A stretch of DNA of 30,098 nt. Source: a virus. The number at the start of each line of letters is the position of its first letter. Position 1 is the first letter of the stretch. Of the stretch, positions 1-8,724 are shown piece after piece. A program made the translations under genes and the position numbers. The notes under the pieces were generated by a model, which ran no database searches, had not been told where the DNA came from, and saw only the letters and a program-made list of their open reading frames with translations. Location: positions 1 through 30,098 of IMG/VR virus record IMGVR_UViG_3300030110_001259; one strand, given 5' to 3'.

Positions 1-501
1 GGTATACGTCCTAATTGTACAGACAGTGTAGTAGAAGCAGGAGATGTTATACCTATACACGGTGGCTTTGATGGATACGTATATAGACAAGACCAAGGCG
101 ATACATTTGATGGTAGACTAATTCAAGCTAAGTATCGTAGTCCTGATCTTACCTTTGGAGATCCGGGCATTAGAAAACATATGCAAAGGGTAAATATAAA
201 CTACGCACCTGAATCAACTATTGACGCAGATATGTTTGTACGGTATGATTACGAAGATGCAAACTCCACACGACCTGCAGCGTATGCGTTAGATAGTTTA
301 AATGTTGGTGGTGTATATGGAGCATCAGCTACCACGTATGGCGTAGCAGCCTACGGTGGTCCTTCATCACCAATCGTTAGAAAGTCAGTAGAGGGTTCAG
401 GCTTTGCTGTAGCATTAAGAGTAGAAGATGGGTCTAATTCAACTGGGCCATATTCGTTAAAAGGATTTCAAATGGAGTTTCAATTAGGGGCTAGAAGATA
501 A
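1..501 (+). CDS. Tail structural protein, C-terminal part (5' end outside window)
   Basis: The reading frame is open from base 1 to a TAA at 499-501, giving 166 residues. The ATG at 181 is internal, because the frame upstream of it is uninterrupted and reads as ordinary protein (for example DQGDTFDGRLIQAKYRSPDLTFG). The C-terminus, SLKGFQMEFQLGARR, resembles the C-terminal end of large podovirus tail nozzle/tubular (T7 gp12-like) structural proteins, and the position just before the fibre genes fits that. I recognise the style of the ending rather than a defined domain, so the role is a moderate inference. The stop overlaps the start of the fibre gene in a TAATG, which suggests coupled translation. 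Confidence 0.6.
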   Translation, partial: GIRPNCTDSVVEAGDVIPIHGGFDGYVYRQDQGDTFDGRLIQAKYRSPDLTFGDPGIRKHMQRVNINYAPESTIDADMFVRYDYEDANSTRPAAYALDSLNVGGVYGASATTYGVAAYGGPSSPIVRKSVEGSGFAVALRVEDGSNSTGPYSLKGFQMEFQLGARR

Positions 502-3500
502 TGGGTGCAACCTACACAAGACAATCAACTTACGCAGATGGAGATACCATAACTGCGGCACATACGAATGATGAGTTTGACCAACTCTTAGCTGCTTTTG
601 CATCAAGTTCAGGACACACTCACGATGGTACAGCAGCAGAAGGTGGGCCTATTACATCGTTATTAGGTAATACACTTACCTTTGGTGCAGCTACTTCAGG
701 TACAGACATTACAATTACCTTTGATGGTGAGAGCAATGATGGTGTACTTAAATGGATGGAGGACGAAGACTACTTTGAGTTCTCTGACGACATACTTGTA
801 GCATCTACAGAAAAAGTACAACTTCGTGATACAGGCATATACCTATACTCATCTACTGATGGACAGCTAGATGCTATTGCAGATGGTGAAGTGGCTATTA
901 CATCCCCTATCGTAGACATTGATGCATCTACAGGTATTGCTCTTGATGGTGCAAACCTTAACTCTACGTGGACAGTTAATACAACAAATAAAATACAGTG
1001 GCGTGATTCTGGTTTGTACATTAATTCAAGCACAGATGGACAGCTAGACATTGTAGCTGACTCAGAAGTACAGATAGCTGCAACAACCATAGATATAAAT
1101 GGTAACGTAGATGTATCTGGAACTCTTGCAGTTGCAGGTGTATTAACTGGAGCATCTTTAGATATTAGTGGTAATATAGATATAGACGGCATTACCAACT
1201 TAGATGTTGTAGACATTGATGGTGCAGTAGATATGGCATCAACACTTACAGTTGCAGGGGTAGTTGACATAACTGATGCGACAGATTCTAGTGACGCTAC
1301 AGGTGACACAGGAGCTTTACGAACTGAAGGTGGAGCAAGCATAGCTAAGAAACTATATGTAGGAACAGACTTAGACGTAGACGGTACAACAAACCTTGAT
1401 GCCGTTGACATTGACGGAGCCGTACAATTAGATGCTACTCTGACAATAGGAGCTAACGACCAAGGCTACGATGTTATACTCTACGGTGATACAGCATCAG
1501 CTAATATGACTTGGGATACATCAGCAGATGACTTGATCTTCAACGGTGCAGCAGGACTTATTGTACCTGATGGACAGTTTACTTTAGGTAGTACAGCAGT
1601 ATCCGCAACGGCAGCAGAAATTAACTTAATTGATGGCGGTACATCAAGAGGTACAACTGCCGTAGCTTCAGGTGACGGTATCCTGATCAATGACGCTGGC
1701 ACAATGAGAATGACTAATGTTGACACTGTATCTACATACTTTTCTAGTCATAATGTTGGTGGCAGTAATATCGTCACAACTGGTGCATTAAACTCAGGCT
1801 CTATTACGTCTGGCTTTGGGTCTATAGATATAGGCTCTAGTGCTTTATCAACAACAGGGTCTGTTACACTAGGAGCTACATCTTTTGGTGACAATGATAT
1901 AACAAATGTTGGAGATATTGCCCTTGATTCAATAAGTGCAGATGGTACAGATATTAACTTAGCTGTGTCAGATAACTCCGCTACAGCCCTTACAATTAAA
2001 CAAGGGTCAGATGCTTATCTTATAATTGATACAGCTAACAGTAGTGAGTCTGTATCTATTGGTACTGGTATATCTGGTACCGCTATTACATTAGGACACA
2101 GCACTTCAGAAGTAACAGTATCAGATAACCTTACAGTTACAGGTAATTTTACTGTCAACGGTACAACCACTACAGTTAATACAACTAACTTAACTGTTAC
2201 AGATCCACTCGTTAAGTATGGTCAAGGTGCTACAGGTACTTCAGTTGACCAAGGCTTTATTGTTACTCGTGGAGATGGTTCAAGTAGTAACACTGCAAAC
2301 AGAGGCTTTATCTGGGATGAGTCTGCGGATGAGTTTGCAACCATTGCAGCTAACACAGAAGCAGGAACTACTGCAGGTAACGTAACTATCAATGACTATG
2401 CACCGCTACACGTAGGAGCAATAACAGCAGATGATAACTCTACGTTCTCAGGTGAGATTGCTGCAGCATCTCTTGATATTTCTGGTAACATAGATGTAGA
2501 TGGTACAACTAACCTAGACGCTGTAGATATTGATGGTGCAGTGCAACTAGACGCTACACTTACTATTGGTGCTAATGATCAGGGTTATGATGTAATATTA
2601 TATGGTGACACTGCCTCTGCAAATATGACTTGGGATACCTCTGCTGACGATTTAATTTTTAATGGGGCTGCAGGTTTAATTGTTCCTGATGGACAACTAA
2701 CACTTGGTAGCACAGCAATATCTGCAACTGCTGCAGAGATCAACCTAATTGACGGTGGAACTTCTAGAGGCACAACCTCTGTAGCTTCAGGGGATGGCAT
2801 ACTTATTAACGATGGTGGTACAATGCGTATGACTAACGTAGATACTGTGTCTACATATTTCTCTAGTCACAATGTAGGTGGCGGTAACATTGTTACAACA
2901 GGTGCGTTAAACTCAGGATCTATTACATCTGGTTTTGGTACAATAGATACTGGCTCATCAGCTATTACCACAACAGGTGTAATTACTGGTGGTACAGTAG
3001 AAGCTACTGCAGATACGTCTGCAGGTGATAATGCAGCAATAGGTTATACTGCAGCAGAAGGACTTATACTTACAGGTCAAGGTAGTACCTCAGATATTAC
3101 AGTGAAGAATGACGCAGATGCTGTAGTGTTTACTGTTCCTACTGGCACAGATGACATACTATTTCCTGATGGTGCAAAGGCTATGTTTGGTGATGCGTCT
3201 GATTTAAAAATATCCCACGATGGAAGCAATAGTTATATCTATGATACTGGAACAGGTGGACTATATATTCAAGGTGATACATTTGTTTCTATAGGTAGTC
3301 CTAGTGGAGAGACAGGTTTAACATATACAAAAGATGGTGCGATTGCTTTACATCACGATAATAATTCCAAACTTGCCACTAGCGCAACTGGCATAACAGT
3401 CACAGGAACAGCCGTTGCTACAACTGACACAGATACATCTAACTCAGGAAGTGTCACACTAGACTTTGGTGCTAATCAAAACTTTGTACTTACACTTACA

Positions 3501-3734
3501 GGCAACGTAACTCTAGCTAACCCCTCTACTGAGCAAGTAGGACAATCAGGGTTTATAGCGTGTATACAAGACGGAACAGGATCACGAACATTGTCTTTAG
3601 GAACAGATTATGAAACAGCAGGTGGATCAGGTATTACTCTAACTACAACAGCAAGTGCTACAGACCTCATACCTTACGTAGTTATTGCAGCCAACCGTAT
3701 TCTACTTGGCACACCACAGTTGGCGTTCTCATAA
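501..3734 (+). CDS. Repetitive tail fibre protein (1077 aa)
   Basis: This protein is rich in Gly, Ser, Thr, Asp and Ala and poor in Lys, Arg and Cys, typical of beta-rich phage fibres that contact the host. Several repeat classes are visible. RDTGIYLYSSTDGQLD and RDSGLYINSSTDGQLD occur near residues 110 and 170. LDISGNIDIDG-type strands recur, and a 160-residue block is duplicated (residues 294-453 and 667-826). The C-terminal third carries LKISHDGSNSYIYDTGTGG and a final beta-rich region with DFGANQNFVLTLTGNVTLA, a style common in marine phage fibres. The ATG at 501 overlaps the previous stop (TAATG) and the end overlaps the next gene the same way. The fibre role is confident; the receptor and the trimeric state are not visible in the sequence. 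Confidence 0.85.
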   Translation: MGATYTRQSTYADGDTITAAHTNDEFDQLLAAFASSSGHTHDGTAAEGGPITSLLGNTLTFGAATSGTDITITFDGESNDGVLKWMEDEDYFEFSDDILVASTEKVQLRDTGIYLYSSTDGQLDAIADGEVAITSPIVDIDASTGIALDGANLNSTWTVNTTNKIQWRDSGLYINSSTDGQLDIVADSEVQIAATTIDINGNVDVSGTLAVAGVLTGASLDISGNIDIDGITNLDVVDIDGAVDMASTLTVAGVVDITDATDSSDATGDTGALRTEGGASIAKKLYVGTDLDVDGTTNLDAVDIDGAVQLDATLTIGANDQGYDVILYGDTASANMTWDTSADDLIFNGAAGLIVPDGQFTLGSTAVSATAAEINLIDGGTSRGTTAVASGDGILINDAGTMRMTNVDTVSTYFSSHNVGGSNIVTTGALNSGSITSGFGSIDIGSSALSTTGSVTLGATSFGDNDITNVGDIALDSISADGTDINLAVSDNSATALTIKQGSDAYLIIDTANSSESVSIGTGISGTAITLGHSTSEVTVSDNLTVTGNFTVNGTTTTVNTTNLTVTDPLVKYGQGATGTSVDQGFIVTRGDGSSSNTANRGFIWDESADEFATIAANTEAGTTAGNVTINDYAPLHVGAITADDNSTFSGEIAAASLDISGNIDVDGTTNLDAVDIDGAVQLDATLTIGANDQGYDVILYGDTASANMTWDTSADDLIFNGAAGLIVPDGQLTLGSTAISATAAEINLIDGGTSRGTTSVASGDGILINDGGTMRMTNVDTVSTYFSSHNVGGGNIVTTGALNSGSITSGFGTIDTGSSAITTTGVITGGTVEATADTSAGDNAAIGYTAAEGLILTGQGSTSDITVKNDADAVVFTVPTGTDDILFPDGAKAMFGDASDLKISHDGSNSYIYDTGTGGLYIQGDTFVSIGSPSGETGLTYTKDGAIALHHDNNSKLATSATGITVTGTAVATTDTDTSNSGSVTLDFGANQNFVLTLTGNVTLANPSTEQVGQSGFIACIQDGTGSRTLSLGTDYETAGGSGITLTTTASATDLIPYVVIAANRILLGTPQLAFS
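1380..1859 (+). repeat. Fibre duplication, copy 1 (160 codons)
   Basis: Copy 1 of an in-frame intragenic duplication encoding fibre residues 294-453, starting DGTTNLDAVDIDGAVQLD. The second copy lies 1119 bases downstream. Their proteins differ at 9 of 160 residues by my count, yet the DNA differs at most synonymous sites. Confidence 0.95.
2499..2978 (+). repeat. Fibre duplication, copy 2 (160 codons)
   Basis: Copy 2 of the intragenic duplication, encoding fibre residues 667-826. In the first 66 codons compared with copy 1, 46 codons differ and every difference is synonymous. See the matching finding. Confidence 0.95.
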
Positions 3735-6172
3735 TGAGTGGTCCTTTTGGTGCATCACAATTTATGTATGCCACAGATAGTGGGTTTTATCCTTTTGAGA
3801 TAACTAATTCTCTTAGACTTGATTATGTAGCTGAGTCTCGTTTAAAAATGACACCTAGTTCTAGTCCTACTTCAGCTCAAAAATTTACTATGAGTTATTG
3901 GTTAAAAAGAACTCAAATTAGTGCAAGTAATACAAGAACTTACTTTTTATATGCACCTTACTCTGGCGGTGATGGTAGTAATGAATCTCATTGTTCTTTT
4001 GACGACAACAATGGTAACGGAGGATCTTTTAGAATATACGATAGTGGTACTTCTAGAGGTTCTTTAGTATCAGTGTCTAAATTTAGAGATAGTGGTGCTT
4101 GGGTTAATATTGTATGTGCTGTGGATACAACTCAAGGAACAGCAGGTGATAGAGTAAAACTTTATATTAACGGTGTTCAATCTTCGTTTACAGGAACACA
4201 GCCAGCACAAGATGTTACTTGGGGATGGAATGGTACTACTGAACATTGCTTTGGCTCATATAGAGATTCTAGTGGAAGTTTTGGTGATTATTACGTTGCA
4301 GACTTTAATATGATTGATGGACAACAATTAGCTGCGTCATCATTTGGAGAATTTAAAAATGATATTTGGGTTCCTAAAAACACATCAGGATTAACTTTTG
4401 GAACAAATGGTGTAAGGCTAGAGTTTAAACAAACAGGAACAAGTGCTGATAGTAGCGGAATTGGTGCAGACACAAGTGGTAATGACCATCATTTTTCAGT
4501 AACAAATTTATCTGCACACGATGTAGTTTCTGATAGTCCAACTAATAATTTTTGCACTATGAATTCTGTAGACACAGACCCTGACGTAACATTTTCTGAA
4601 GGAAACTTAAAGTTAGCAGTTGGAAGTTCTCCAGTCGGAGGTGTAAGAGGAACTTTTGGCCTTACTTCTGGAAAATGGTATTGGGAAGTATTTAACAATG
4701 ATACTGGTAATGGAGTTGGCATTGGTGTTTTTGGTAGGACTGCTGCAATTACTGCTTGGCCTTCTATTGTTAGTGGTACTCTTTATATTACTGCGTTAAA
4801 AAACGTCAATGGCACAGAATCTTCATATGGTGCTACTTATACTGATGATGACATTATTGGTGTTGCTCTAAATTGTGATGATGGAGAAATTACTTTTTAC
4901 AAAAACAACGCATCACAAGGCACTCTTTCTACAATACCTACTACATCTTTTCCTGCGTGGGCTGATGGTGCTACTTCTGCAAGTGCAACTGCAACTGTTA
5001 ATTTTGGACAAGATAGTTCATTTGCTGGTGCAGCTACGGCACAAAATAATACAGACGGAAATGGTATAGGTGACTTTTACTACGCACCACCAACAGGTTT
5101 TTTAGCTCTATGCACATCCAATCTTTCTGCCCCTGCCGCAACCATAGACCCAAATCAAGGGGGTTCACCTCAAGATTATTTTCACACAAAATTGTATACT
5201 GGTAATGGTTCCACTCAAAGCATTACAGGAGTTGGATTTCAACCAAACTTTACATGGATTAAAAATAGAGGGCAACATGACGATCATGCTTTGACAGACA
5301 GTGTACGAGGCGTAACAAAAGAACTAAGTTCTGATAATACTGATGCTGAAATTACAAACGCAGATGGTTTAACTGCTTTTGGAGCAGACGGATTTAGTTT
5401 AGGTGATGACGATATATACAATACAAGTAGTGAATCTTATGTATCTTGGAATTGGAAAGCAGAAACTGCATTTAGTAATGACGCTAGTGCAACAGGTGTA
5501 GGTGCGCTTGACAGTGCAGGAACAATAAATACTGATGTTGGTTTTGCTATTATTGGGTACACAGGAACAGGTTCTGCAACTACAATAGCTCACGGATTAG
5601 GAAAAAAACCTCAATTTATTATAGCAAAAAATAGAGAGGGTAGTGATAATTGGCGTTGTTATGCAGAATCAATAGGAGCAGGAAAAAGACTTCAACTCCA
5701 CGATAATTCCGCAGAAGGTTCTTCAAGTTCTACGTGGAATAATACTGAACCAACTACTGCTGTTTTTAGTGTGGGATCTGCTGATGAAACAAATCACAGT
5801 AGTGAAGATATGATAGCATATTTATTTACAAGTATAGATGGCTATTCAAGTATTGGTGAGTATAAAGGAAATAATGACGATAATGGCACGTTTGTTTATA
5901 CTGGGTTTAGACCAGCTTTTATTTTAATTAAACGAACTAGCTCAAGTGGTGATTGGTTAATTTATGATTCTAAACGAGATGGAGGAAATGGAAATAACGC
6001 TGTTTTATATCCAGCAGAAGATATTGATGAAGAAAATCAAGCATCTCGTAGAATAGATATATTAAGTAATGGATTTAAACCTCGTACAAGTAACTCAAAT
6101 TTAAATGGGTCTTCTGATTATTTCTATTACGCTATTGCTGCCCAACCCTTTAAATACTCTAACGGTAGGTGA
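3734..6172 (+). CDS. Tail fibre/adhesin with ConA-like and SPRY-like domains (812 aa)
   Basis: Probable second host-contact protein. Residues about 25-245 look like a LamG/concanavalin-A-like jelly roll: FTMSYWLKR, then AWVNIVCAVDTT, then VKLYINGVQSSFTGTQ. Residues about 290-430 look like SPRY: GKWYWEVFNNDTGNGVGIGV, then DIIGVALNCDDGEITFYKNN. The C-terminal part from 481 has three related modules that open with YTGNGSTQSITGVGFQPNF (488), YTGTGSATTIAHGLGKKPQF (609) and FVYTGFRPAFILIKR (720). Each is followed by a K-x-R segment and a W or Y strand. Both lectin-like folds often bind glycans, so surface-sugar recognition is likely but inferred. The start overlaps the fibre stop (TAATG). The DNA looks more A/T-rich than the fibre upstream, which would fit a swapped host-range module. 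Confidence 0.78.
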   Translation: MSGPFGASQFMYATDSGFYPFEITNSLRLDYVAESRLKMTPSSSPTSAQKFTMSYWLKRTQISASNTRTYFLYAPYSGGDGSNESHCSFDDNNGNGGSFRIYDSGTSRGSLVSVSKFRDSGAWVNIVCAVDTTQGTAGDRVKLYINGVQSSFTGTQPAQDVTWGWNGTTEHCFGSYRDSSGSFGDYYVADFNMIDGQQLAASSFGEFKNDIWVPKNTSGLTFGTNGVRLEFKQTGTSADSSGIGADTSGNDHHFSVTNLSAHDVVSDSPTNNFCTMNSVDTDPDVTFSEGNLKLAVGSSPVGGVRGTFGLTSGKWYWEVFNNDTGNGVGIGVFGRTAAITAWPSIVSGTLYITALKNVNGTESSYGATYTDDDIIGVALNCDDGEITFYKNNASQGTLSTIPTTSFPAWADGATSASATATVNFGQDSSFAGAATAQNNTDGNGIGDFYYAPPTGFLALCTSNLSAPAATIDPNQGGSPQDYFHTKLYTGNGSTQSITGVGFQPNFTWIKNRGQHDDHALTDSVRGVTKELSSDNTDAEITNADGLTAFGADGFSLGDDDIYNTSSESYVSWNWKAETAFSNDASATGVGALDSAGTINTDVGFAIIGYTGTGSATTIAHGLGKKPQFIIAKNREGSDNWRCYAESIGAGKRLQLHDNSAEGSSSSTWNNTEPTTAVFSVGSADETNHSSEDMIAYLFTSIDGYSSIGEYKGNNDDNGTFVYTGFRPAFILIKRTSSSGDWLIYDSKRDGGNGNNAVLYPAEDIDEENQASRRIDILSNGFKPRTSNSNLNGSSDYFYYAIAAQPFKYSNGR

Positions 6173-6181
6173 GAAAACAGT

Positions 6182-6334
6182 ATGACTTGGAAATATAACA
6201 ATGATAGAATTATTAAAGAAGGTAAGCCTTGGCAGGATGACGAAGGCATAAAACATCCTTGGTGTTGGGCTAGATGGGATGACGAATATAAAGGCTCTAA
6301 AGGTCTAGTTTGGTATGAGGATGAAAAACCATGA
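6182..6334 (+). CDS. Small Trp-rich protein (50 aa)
   Basis: A 50-residue reading frame beginning MTWKYNNDRIIKEGKPW. It holds six Trp residues plus many Asp, Glu and Lys (HPWCWARWDDEY). It starts 9 bases after the fibre stop, behind GTGAGAAAACAGT, which is a weak ribosome site. Its TGA overlaps the next ATG (ATGA). Tight coupling on both sides and a non-random composition support a real gene. I do not recognise the family. A place between fibre and lysis-like genes would suit a fibre accessory protein, but nothing in the sequence proves it. Confidence 0.6.
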   Translation: MTWKYNNDRIIKEGKPWQDDEGIKHPWCWARWDDEYKGSKGLVWYEDEKP

Positions 6335-6600
6335 GTAAAGAAAACAACAGTTGGCATCTCAGTAAGTCTGTGCCTGTAACACTTATAGTAGCACTTGTAC
6401 TGCAAGCAGCCGCAATCGTGTGGACTGTATCACAGATGCAATCTAGCATTGAAGCTAACGCTACTAATATCATACGACTAGAGTCACGAACAGAAAAGCT
6501 AGAGCTACTCGTACAAAACCAAGCTGTAGCTTTAGCACGAATAGATGAGAACATAAAAGCAATACGAACTCACGTAGAGCGTATAGCATCTAAGGATTAA
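6331..6600 (+). CDS. Single-TM coiled-coil protein, holin/spanin-like candidate (89 aa)
   Basis: Residues 14-34 (VPVTLIVALVLQAAAIVWTV) form one strong membrane helix after a short charged N-terminus. The rest is a heptad-rich helix with Ile/Leu spacing (NIIRLESRTEKLELLVQNQA) ending in charged residues. This architecture fits a small phage lysis-membrane protein (holin or inner-membrane spanin) or a membrane-anchored virion accessory. I recall similar unassigned proteins in marine alphaproteobacterial phages. No lipobox partner is seen nearby, so a full spanin pair is not supported. The start shares an ATGA with the Trp-rich gene upstream. Confidence 0.55.
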   Translation: MSKENNSWHLSKSVPVTLIVALVLQAAAIVWTVSQMQSSIEANATNIIRLESRTEKLELLVQNQAVALARIDENIKAIRTHVERIASKD

Positions 6601-6612
6601 GGATAAAAACGA

Positions 6613-8724
6613 ATGGCAATGAAAACCTTATCAGACAATAGAGCTACAATATTATCACGTATGTTTAATATTAATACGCCTTTAACTGAGATAGATGTAG
6701 AAGAATTAATGAGCGACCCTGTTGTAGCTGAAAGAATGAATGTTTATGAGCAGTTTTTAAGTGGAAAACCTTTTCAAGCAGCCAAAGGTGGATTTATTTT
6801 TTCTCCTGATGAGTTAAGTGATCCACAAGTTAAAGAAGAAATGAAAGATAATCCTGAGTTTTCTGAGTTTAGTGTAGATCAACAAGCTGCTACAGCCAAC
6901 AAGATGCAACAAAGGTTTCCTTTACCTCAAAACAATCGTAATGTTAGAGGTTTTCAAACTGGTGGAGCAACTACATCTGCTGTAACTGAACTTGTAGCTC
7001 CTGATCCTGTAGAAGTAGAAAGAATACGTAAACAACAAGAAGCTTTACAAAAACTAGCTACAGATCAAGCTACTACTATATCTAACGTATATGGTGATCC
7101 TTCTAAAGTTATAACACCTGCTACTGTAGCACCTATTGCTTCAGGTGCAGATCAAACTATTGCTGCAGGAACAGGGGCTGTATCAGGTGCTGCACCCTCA
7201 GTTGCTACACCTACATCAACTACTACATCACAAGTAACTACACCTGTTGCTCAAACACCTCAAGGAATTATGACAGCAGCTACTGCTGCACCTGAAGTAA
7301 AAACTGCTACCGATGCTATGACGGCAGCACAAGGAACAGTATCTACTGGAGCGCAAGCTGTAGGACAAACAGCTACTACTACAGCAGTATCTGATTTAAA
7401 TGCTGCTCAAGGTACAGCTACACTAATGAATAATCCTGTACAACGTAGTATACAAACAGGAGAACTTGTTAGTGGTGCAGCAAATGCTGCTACTGCCTCT
7501 GCTTTCAGTGAACAAGTACAAGCTGCTACTGCAACCCCCTCTGCTCAAGCTACTGTACAAGGACAACTCAATACACTTATGGATGACTTTGAGGGTGGAG
7601 CTACACCATCGTGGGCTGCAGGGGCTATGAGAGCCGCTACAGCAGCTATGGCACAACGTGGGTTAGGTGCATCTAGCATGGCTGGACAGGCTATTGTACA
7701 GGCTGCTATGGAAGCTGCACTACCTATAGCTCAAGCTGATGCACAAATAGTTGCACAATTTGAAACACAGAACTTGTCAAACAGACAACAACGTGCTATG
7801 CTTGCAGCACAACAACGTGCTACATTTATGGGCATGGAGTTTGACCAAGCATTCCAAGCAAGAGTACAGAACTCTGCACGTATAGGTGACATAGCTAACA
7901 TGAACTTTACTGCAGACCAACAAGTTGCACTAGAGAATAGTCGTGCAGTAAACACTATGAATATTTCTAATTTAAATAATAGACAAGCTAATGTAATGGC
8001 TGAAGCTGCTGCTCTGTCTCAGTTAGACATGACTAATCTTTCTAATAGACAACAAGCTGCAGTTATGAATGCACAAAACTTTATGCAAATGGATATGCAG
8101 AACCTAAGTAACGAACAACAAACTGGAATGTTTACTCAACAATCTGTGCTTCAATCTTTGTTTACTGACCAAGCTGCCATAAATGCAGCCAATCAATTTA
8201 ACGCTACATCAGAGAATCAAACTCAACAGTTCTTTCAAAGTCTAGCATCACAAGCTAATCAATTTAATTCAACACAAACTAACGCTATGGCTCAGTTCGA
8301 TGCCGAAAACTTGAGTACACTACAAAGATTTAATGCTGAACTAGAGAATCAAAGAGATCAGTTTAATGCACAGAATGCTTTAGTTATAGCACAAGCTAAT
8401 GCTCAGTGGAGACAAAGTGTTTCTACTGCAGATACTGCTGCACAAAATGCAGCTAACTTAGAGTTTGCTAGAACTATAAATGGATTAACTGGTAACGCTA
8501 TAGATCAGATATGGCAAAGAGAAAGAGACTTAATGTCTTTTGCTTTTACTGCATCAGAAAGTGCAGCAGATAGAGCAGTTAACATTGCAATACAAAAACT
8601 AAGTGGTGAACAAAAAGCAGAACTGTACGACAATATAGGTAAAGGAAAATTGTTTGGTAATTTATTAATGGGTGTACTAGGTAAAGCTACAGGTATTAAC
8701 TACCTCACAGGTGGATCAGTATAA
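6613..8724 (+). CDS. Helical internal virion/ejection-type protein with 22-residue repeats (703 aa)
   Basis: Three parts are visible. Residues 1-115 are unique and fairly polar. Residues about 115-310 are low-complexity Ala/Thr/Gln/Pro. From about 330, a conserved-looking Ala-rich helix (WAAGAMRAATAAMAQRGLG) leads into ten 22-residue repeats at 386-605, many starting NLSNRQQ. The C-terminal part ends GNLLMGVLGKATGINYL, an apolar segment. Cys is absent. A long Gln/Ala-rich helical array in a podovirus tail-gene cluster fits a protein stored in the capsid and ejected to build a channel, in the place of T7 gp14/gp15. That is by position and composition, not by a recognised domain. Its TAA overlaps the hydrolase ATG (TAATG). 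Confidence 0.6.
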   Translation: MAMKTLSDNRATILSRMFNINTPLTEIDVEELMSDPVVAERMNVYEQFLSGKPFQAAKGGFIFSPDELSDPQVKEEMKDNPEFSEFSVDQQAATANKMQQRFPLPQNNRNVRGFQTGGATTSAVTELVAPDPVEVERIRKQQEALQKLATDQATTISNVYGDPSKVITPATVAPIASGADQTIAAGTGAVSGAAPSVATPTSTTTSQVTTPVAQTPQGIMTAATAAPEVKTATDAMTAAQGTVSTGAQAVGQTATTTAVSDLNAAQGTATLMNNPVQRSIQTGELVSGAANAATASAFSEQVQAATATPSAQATVQGQLNTLMDDFEGGATPSWAAGAMRAATAAMAQRGLGASSMAGQAIVQAAMEAALPIAQADAQIVAQFETQNLSNRQQRAMLAAQQRATFMGMEFDQAFQARVQNSARIGDIANMNFTADQQVALENSRAVNTMNISNLNNRQANVMAEAAALSQLDMTNLSNRQQAAVMNAQNFMQMDMQNLSNEQQTGMFTQQSVLQSLFTDQAAINAANQFNATSENQTQQFFQSLASQANQFNSTQTNAMAQFDAENLSTLQRFNAELENQRDQFNAQNALVIAQANAQWRQSVSTADTAAQNAANLEFARTINGLTGNAIDQIWQRERDLMSFAFTASESAADRAVNIAIQKLSGEQKAELYDNIGKGKLFGNLLMGVLGKATGINYLTGGSV
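7768..8427 (+). repeat. Ten tandem 22-codon repeats
   Basis: Protein-level repeat of period 22 (two hendecads) in the 703-residue protein. Units begin QNLSNRQQ, MEFDQAFQ, MNFTADQQ, SNLNNRQA, TNLSNRQQ, QNLSNEQQ, TDQAAINA, FFQSLASQ, FDAENLST and FNAQNALV. The spacing holds without insertion through all ten by my count. The DNA is diverged between units. Confidence 0.85.

Noticed and set aside
770-1411. 213-residue open frame on the minus strand within the fibre gene
   Set aside because: It mirrors the Gly/Thr/Asp-rich fibre codons, giving an artificial Ser/Val/Pro-rich protein with no ribosome site; it recurs as shorter frames wherever the fibre repeat recurs.
6127-6554. Two overlapping minus-strand frames of 92 and 85 codons
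   Set aside because: They lie opposite the Trp-rich and membrane-protein genes, which have coupled starts and coherent composition. The minus frames are Ser/Cys/His-rich with no start signals.
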